Positions 9,700 to 12,052 of a DNA stretch of 12,052 bases are shown piece by piece. Positions within the stretch are counted from its first letter, which is position 1, and the number at the start of each line of letters is the position of its first letter. The stretch covers positions 1 to 12,052 of the forward strand of contig JAEUIB010000819.1 of NCBI GenBank assembly GCA_016795255.1, read 5' to 3'. The position numbers were made by a program, and so were the translations under genes. The DNA comes from Planctomycetota bacterium (lineage in GTDB: Bacteria; Planctomycetota; B15-G4; JADJEK01). The notes under the pieces were generated by a model. It worked only from the letters and a program-made list of their open reading frames with translations. It did no database searches and was not told the origin of the DNA.

Positions 9700-11067
9700 T
9701 CATCGAGCGGCGATCGATCGCTGGATCGCGCGATCGATCGCCGCTGCGATCTGCCGGTGCCCTGCAGCCGTCGGGTGGCAGTGATCGACGACCCACTCGC
9801 TCGCGCTCGCACGATCGACGCGCTGCAGCAGGATCTCGCGCTCGTCGACGAATTCGACGCCGGACGCACGCGCCGCCTCCTCGAGAGCGCGTGCCAGGCC
9901 CGACGTGATGCGATGCGGTCGGGCATCGTGATCGACGGCGAGTTGGAGTTCGCGGCGCGCCGCGGCCGTGTCGCCGACGTCGGAGAACGCGAGCCCCCGC
10001 AGGAAATGACCGACCGGATGTCCGGGGGCCTGCGCCAGCAGCGCATCGGCCGCTGCGATCGCCGACTTCACGTCGGCTGCGCGCAGCGCGCCGATCGCAC
10101 GCGCCACGACGGACTCGGCGGTCAGCGTTTGACCGGGGACCGCCGCCGGCGCGAACGGCGGCGCCAGCAGGTTCGGCGCCGGCAGCACGAACACGCAGGG
10201 AACTCGACGCATCGCGGCCGCGGCGGCGATCGCGCGCATCCGCTCGCCGAACGCTCGTTCGATCGCGGCGACGGTGTCCTTCGACGGCGGGACGCGCGTC
10301 GATTCGTCGATCCGCGCCGGATCGAAGATCACGAGTTCGGCGAGACGATCGCCGTCGATCCGGCGTTCGGCCGACCGATCCGACCACGCGGCGCGCAGCC
10401 AACCGTAGACGTACGACTGCGCGAGGCGTGACCGCCACGCCAGCGTCGACGCGGACGGCTCGGGCGCCTCGACCCCGTACGCGAGCATCTCGTTGTTCCC
10501 GCAGTCGACGACGATCACGTCGGGCGAGTACTCCAGCACGGTGTCGAGTAGGGCCTGGCACCGATCGCTGGCGAACCCGGCGCAGCCGAGGTTCAGCACC
10601 TCGACGGTTCGCCCCTCGAAGTGCGTGCGGAGCCGTTGCTCCAACACCGCCGGGTACGCGGCCTCGCGCGCGACGTAGAGCCCGAACGTGCTGGATCCAC
10701 CGAGCACGGCGACGCGGATCGTCGACGCGGGCTTGCGCGCCTCGAAGCGCAGTTCGCGGAACGCCGGGACGAGCCGGAACTCTCCTGGCCTCTCCCCCTC
10801 GTGGACGACCAGCGAGTCGCTGCGAGCGACCCATTCCGGACGGATCGAGACGATCCCGTCGCCGTCCACGACGAACGGATCGAAGCCGCGAACGGCGCTG
10901 CTCGTGCGCAGCACCGCGGGATCGACCGGCGGCGCGATCCCGCACGTGCGAAGCACCCCCTCGACGACGACCAAGGCCACGAACGGCAACGCGATGGCGG
11001 CGCCTCGCTTCCACGTTCGTCGGGTTCGTCGCGTTCGCTCCGCTCGTTCCATCGCCACGGGCCCCAT
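9700..11067 (-). CDS. Membrane-anchored SGNH/GDSL hydrolase with a TPR-like insert
   Basis: This 455-residue protein is probably an esterase, lipase or deacylase tethered to the outside of the inner membrane. A basic stretch (RTRRTRRTWKR) precedes one hydrophobic helix (about 22-39). The SGNH blocks are in order. Block I is GGSSTFG (123-129), with Ser125 as nucleophile. Block II is NLGCAGF (159-165), with Gly161. Block III is GNNE (190-193), with Asn192. Block V is DHCH (428-431), with Asp428 and His431. Between blocks III and V, about residues 315-385 form Ala-rich paired helices. One of these reads as a TPR unit (HFLRGLAFSDVGDTAAARRELQ), an unusual place for a binding module. The start is uncertain. 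An ATG at 11157 is in frame but its first 30 codons lose coding bias and overlap the SMUG1 start; 11067 or 11052 are better. No Shine-Dalgarno site is clear. Target molecule unknown; similar proteins act on acylated polysaccharides or lipids. Confidence 0.85.
   Translation of the reverse strand: MGPVAMERAERTRRTRRTWKRGAAIALPFVALVVVEGVLRTCGIAPPVDPAVLRTSSAVRGFDPFVVDGDGIVSIRPEWVARSDSLVVHEGERPGEFRLVPAFRELRFEARKPASTIRVAVLGGSSTFGLYVAREAAYPAVLEQRLRTHFEGRTVEVLNLGCAGFASDRCQALLDTVLEYSPDVIVVDCGNNEMLAYGVEAPEPSASTLAWRSRLAQSYVYGWLRAAWSDRSAERRIDGDRLAELVIFDPARIDESTRVPPSKDTVAAIERAFGERMRAIAAAAAMRRVPCVFVLPAPNLLAPPFAPAAVPGQTLTAESVVARAIGALRAADVKSAIAAADALLAQAPGHPVGHFLRGLAFSDVGDTAAARRELQLAVDHDARPHRITSGLARALEEAARASGVEFVDEREILLQRVDRASASEWVVDHCHPTAAGHRQIAAAIDRAIQRSIAAR
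9706..9745. repeat. Perfect 16-bp inverted repeat in the 3' end of the SGNH hydrolase gene
   Basis: AGCGGCGATCGATCGC (9706-9721) is the exact reverse complement of 9730-9745, with an 8-nt loop. Each arm contains the self-complementary CGATCGATCG, so those cores are also direct repeats. The structure covers the last codons of the minus-strand hydrolase (residues about 441-454), just before its stop at 9700-9702. It would fold in both the hydrolase mRNA and any read-through from the amidohydrolase. A terminator or mRNA-protecting stem is possible; no T-run is seen. The fold potential is certain, the function is not. Confidence 0.5.
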
Positions 11068-11155
11068 CGTCGATCGAGGCGCATCATGCCGAGCTCGCTC
11101 CGATTGCAGAAGCGTCGGCGCCGCTCGCGCGACGGCGCGGGTAGATTCCGCGCCC
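11068..11155. other. Short divergent intergenic region between SGNH hydrolase and SMUG1
   Basis: These 88 bases separate the two divergent starts and should contain both promoters. I see no convincing -35/-10 pair or ribosome binding site for either gene. The AGATTC near 11143-11148 is the only A/T-rich patch close to the SMUG1 start. Leaderless or weakly initiated transcripts would fit, but this is inference. Confidence 0.3.
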
Positions 11156-11923
11156 ATGCCCGCAAGGAAGTCCGAACGTCCGCGTGCGATCCCGATCGTC
11201 GAGCGGCTGCGCGACGCCGTCGACGCGCTGTCGTTCCGAGCGCCGGTCGAGCACGTCTACAACCCGCTCGTCTACGCCTGGCCCAGCGCTCGCGCGTACC
11301 TCGAGCGGTTCGCGCAACGCGACCTCGACGCTCTGTTCCTCGGCATGAATCCGGGTCCTTTCGGCATGGCGCAGACCGGCGTGCCGTTCGGCGAGGTCGG
11401 ACTCGTGCGCGACTGGATCGGCATCCACGAGCGCGTCGGCAAGCCGCCGAAGGAACATCCGAAGCGCCCGATCGACGGCTTCGACTGCGTGCGCAGCGAG
11501 GTGTCGGGCCAACGGTTCTGGACGTTCGCGAAGGAACGATTCGGCACGCCCGACCGCTTCTTCCGGCGCTTCTTCGTGTGGAACTACTGTCCGCTCGTGT
11601 TCCTCGAAGCGTCGGGGCGGAACCTCACGCCGGACAAACTGCGCGAGTCCGAGCGGCGCGACCTGTTCGCGCATTGCGACGATGCGCTGCGCGCGTTGAT
11701 CGACGAGTTGTCGCCGCGGCGCGTCATCGGCATCGGTCGCTTCGCGCGCCTGCGCCTCGAGCGCGTGGTCGGCGATCGGCTGCCGGTCGGCGAGATCTTG
11801 CACCCGAGTCCCGCGAGTCCGCTGGCGAACCGGGGTTGGGCGCCGCAGGTCGAGCGCCAACTCGCGGCGCTCGGCATCGACGGGTTCACGTCCCGCGCGT
11901 CAGCAGCTCGTAGGCCTTCTTGA
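11156..11923 (+). CDS. SMUG1: SMUG1-type (family 3) uracil-DNA glycosylase
   Basis: This 255-residue base-excision repair enzyme should remove uracil, and perhaps related damaged bases, from DNA. It matches the animal SMUG1 family at its most diagnostic motifs. GMNPGPFGMAQTGVPFGEV (63-81) includes catalytic Asn65. EVSGQRFW (115-122) and NYCPLVFLEASGRNLTP (143-159) include the uracil-contacting Asn143. HPSPASPLANRGW (216-228) includes catalytic His216. Its length is close to that of human SMUG1 (about 270). All key residues are present, so activity is expected. The ATG at 11156 is chosen because coding bias starts there and the upstream open frame lacks it; no Shine-Dalgarno site is seen. The last dozen residues (from about 244) fall in a 38-bp overlap with the opposite-strand sigma gene and lie beyond the conserved core, so they are probably dispensable. 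The gene stands alone, with no repair partners nearby. Confidence 0.93.
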   Translation: MPARKSERPRAIPIVERLRDAVDALSFRAPVEHVYNPLVYAWPSARAYLERFAQRDLDALFLGMNPGPFGMAQTGVPFGEVGLVRDWIGIHERVGKPPKEHPKRPIDGFDCVRSEVSGQRFWTFAKERFGTPDRFFRRFFVWNYCPLVFLEASGRNLTPDKLRESERRDLFAHCDDALRALIDELSPRRVIGIGRFARLRLERVVGDRLPVGEILHPSPASPLANRGWAPQVERQLAALGIDGFTSRASAARRPS

Positions 11924-12052
11924 ACCGATCCATCGCGCGGCGGCGGGCCTGCTCCGCGGCGTCGTACGACACGCCGAGCAGCTTCGCGATCTGCTCGATC
12001 GGCATGCCGTCGGTCGAGTAGCGCACGAGTTCCTGGTCGCGTGGCAGCAGCG
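11886..12052 (-). CDS. Sigma-70-family (probably ECF-type) sigma factor, C-terminal region 4 (partial)
   Basis: The right edge cuts a minus-strand gene, leaving its last 54 residues and a TGA at 11886-11888. The frame was found by reading the minus strand past the SMUG1 stop. It encodes LLPRDQELVRYSTDGMPIEQ followed by IAKLLGVSYDAAEQARRRAM. This is the pattern of sigma region 4.2: an opening helix, then the helix-turn-helix that contacts the -35 promoter element, with a basic recognition helix (EQARRRAMDRFKKAY). A related LuxR-type HTH regulator is a less likely alternative. The gene end overlaps the SMUG1 3' end by 38 bp, tail to tail. Whether it belongs to the extracytoplasmic-function group, and whether an anti-sigma gene lies nearby, cannot be seen here. 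Confidence 0.75.
   Translation of the reverse strand, partial: LLPRDQELVRYSTDGMPIEQIAKLLGVSYDAAEQARRRAMDRFKKAYELLTRGT

Noticed and set aside
9700..9745. The inverted repeat as a transposon end or attachment site
   Set aside because: There is no recombinase gene, no second copy elsewhere in the window and no target-site duplication; it lies within an intact coding frame.
10688..11155. Long N-terminal extension of SMUG1
   Set aside because: It is antisense to the conserved part of the SGNH hydrolase gene and has no coding bias; the SMUG1 family begins close to the ATG at 11156.

Overview
The window is a GC-rich (about two-thirds or more G+C), densely coded bacterial chromosomal segment. It holds five complete genes, the start-proximal part of the window carries a probable gene tail, and the right edge cuts a sigma-factor gene. 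The lineage looks like Planctomycetota. The main clue is a large membrane Ser/Thr kinase with a C-terminal formylglycine-generating-enzyme-like (FGE-like) domain. Supporting clues are an N-terminal leader of the type common on planctomycete kinases, a SMUG1-type uracil-DNA glycosylase and a GDSL hydrolase with a TPR-like insert. Myxococcota or another high-GC phylum cannot be excluded from sequence alone. I see no transposase, integrase, tRNA, rRNA or CRISPR array.

Layout, left to right. Bases 1-71 look like the 3' end of a plus-strand gene, followed by a perfect 14-bp stem-loop (97-133). A tightly coupled plus-strand efflux operon follows: an RND periplasmic adaptor lipoprotein (204-1439) and, 3 bp later, an RND inner-membrane pump (1443-4652) with a GTG start. 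No outer-membrane channel gene is next to them. Converging on this operon is the kinase/PDZ-like/FGE-like fusion on the minus strand (4698-7994). Divergent from the kinase, across 184 bp, is a probably exported metal-dependent amidohydrolase (8179-9582). It converges with a membrane-anchored SGNH/GDSL hydrolase on the minus strand (9700-11067), whose last codons form a perfect 16-bp inverted repeat. Divergent from that is SMUG1 (11156-11923), whose 3' end overlaps by 38 bp the C-terminus of a minus-strand sigma-70-family factor (11886-12052, cut by the window).

Apart from the two efflux genes, neighbours lie on opposite strands, so the window does not read as one pathway. Two envelope-facing themes recur: efflux plus exported hydrolases, and signalling by an outward-facing kinase and a sigma factor. 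DNA repair is a separate gene. No clearly new multi-gene system is visible. The points most worth a second look are the FGE-like domain lacking both catalytic cysteines, the TPR-like insert inside the GDSL hydrolase, the bacterial SMUG1, and a strong excess of the palindrome CGATCG (about 53 copies by eye, roughly 4 expected from base composition). The excess resembles in kind the HIP1 repeats of cyanobacteria.
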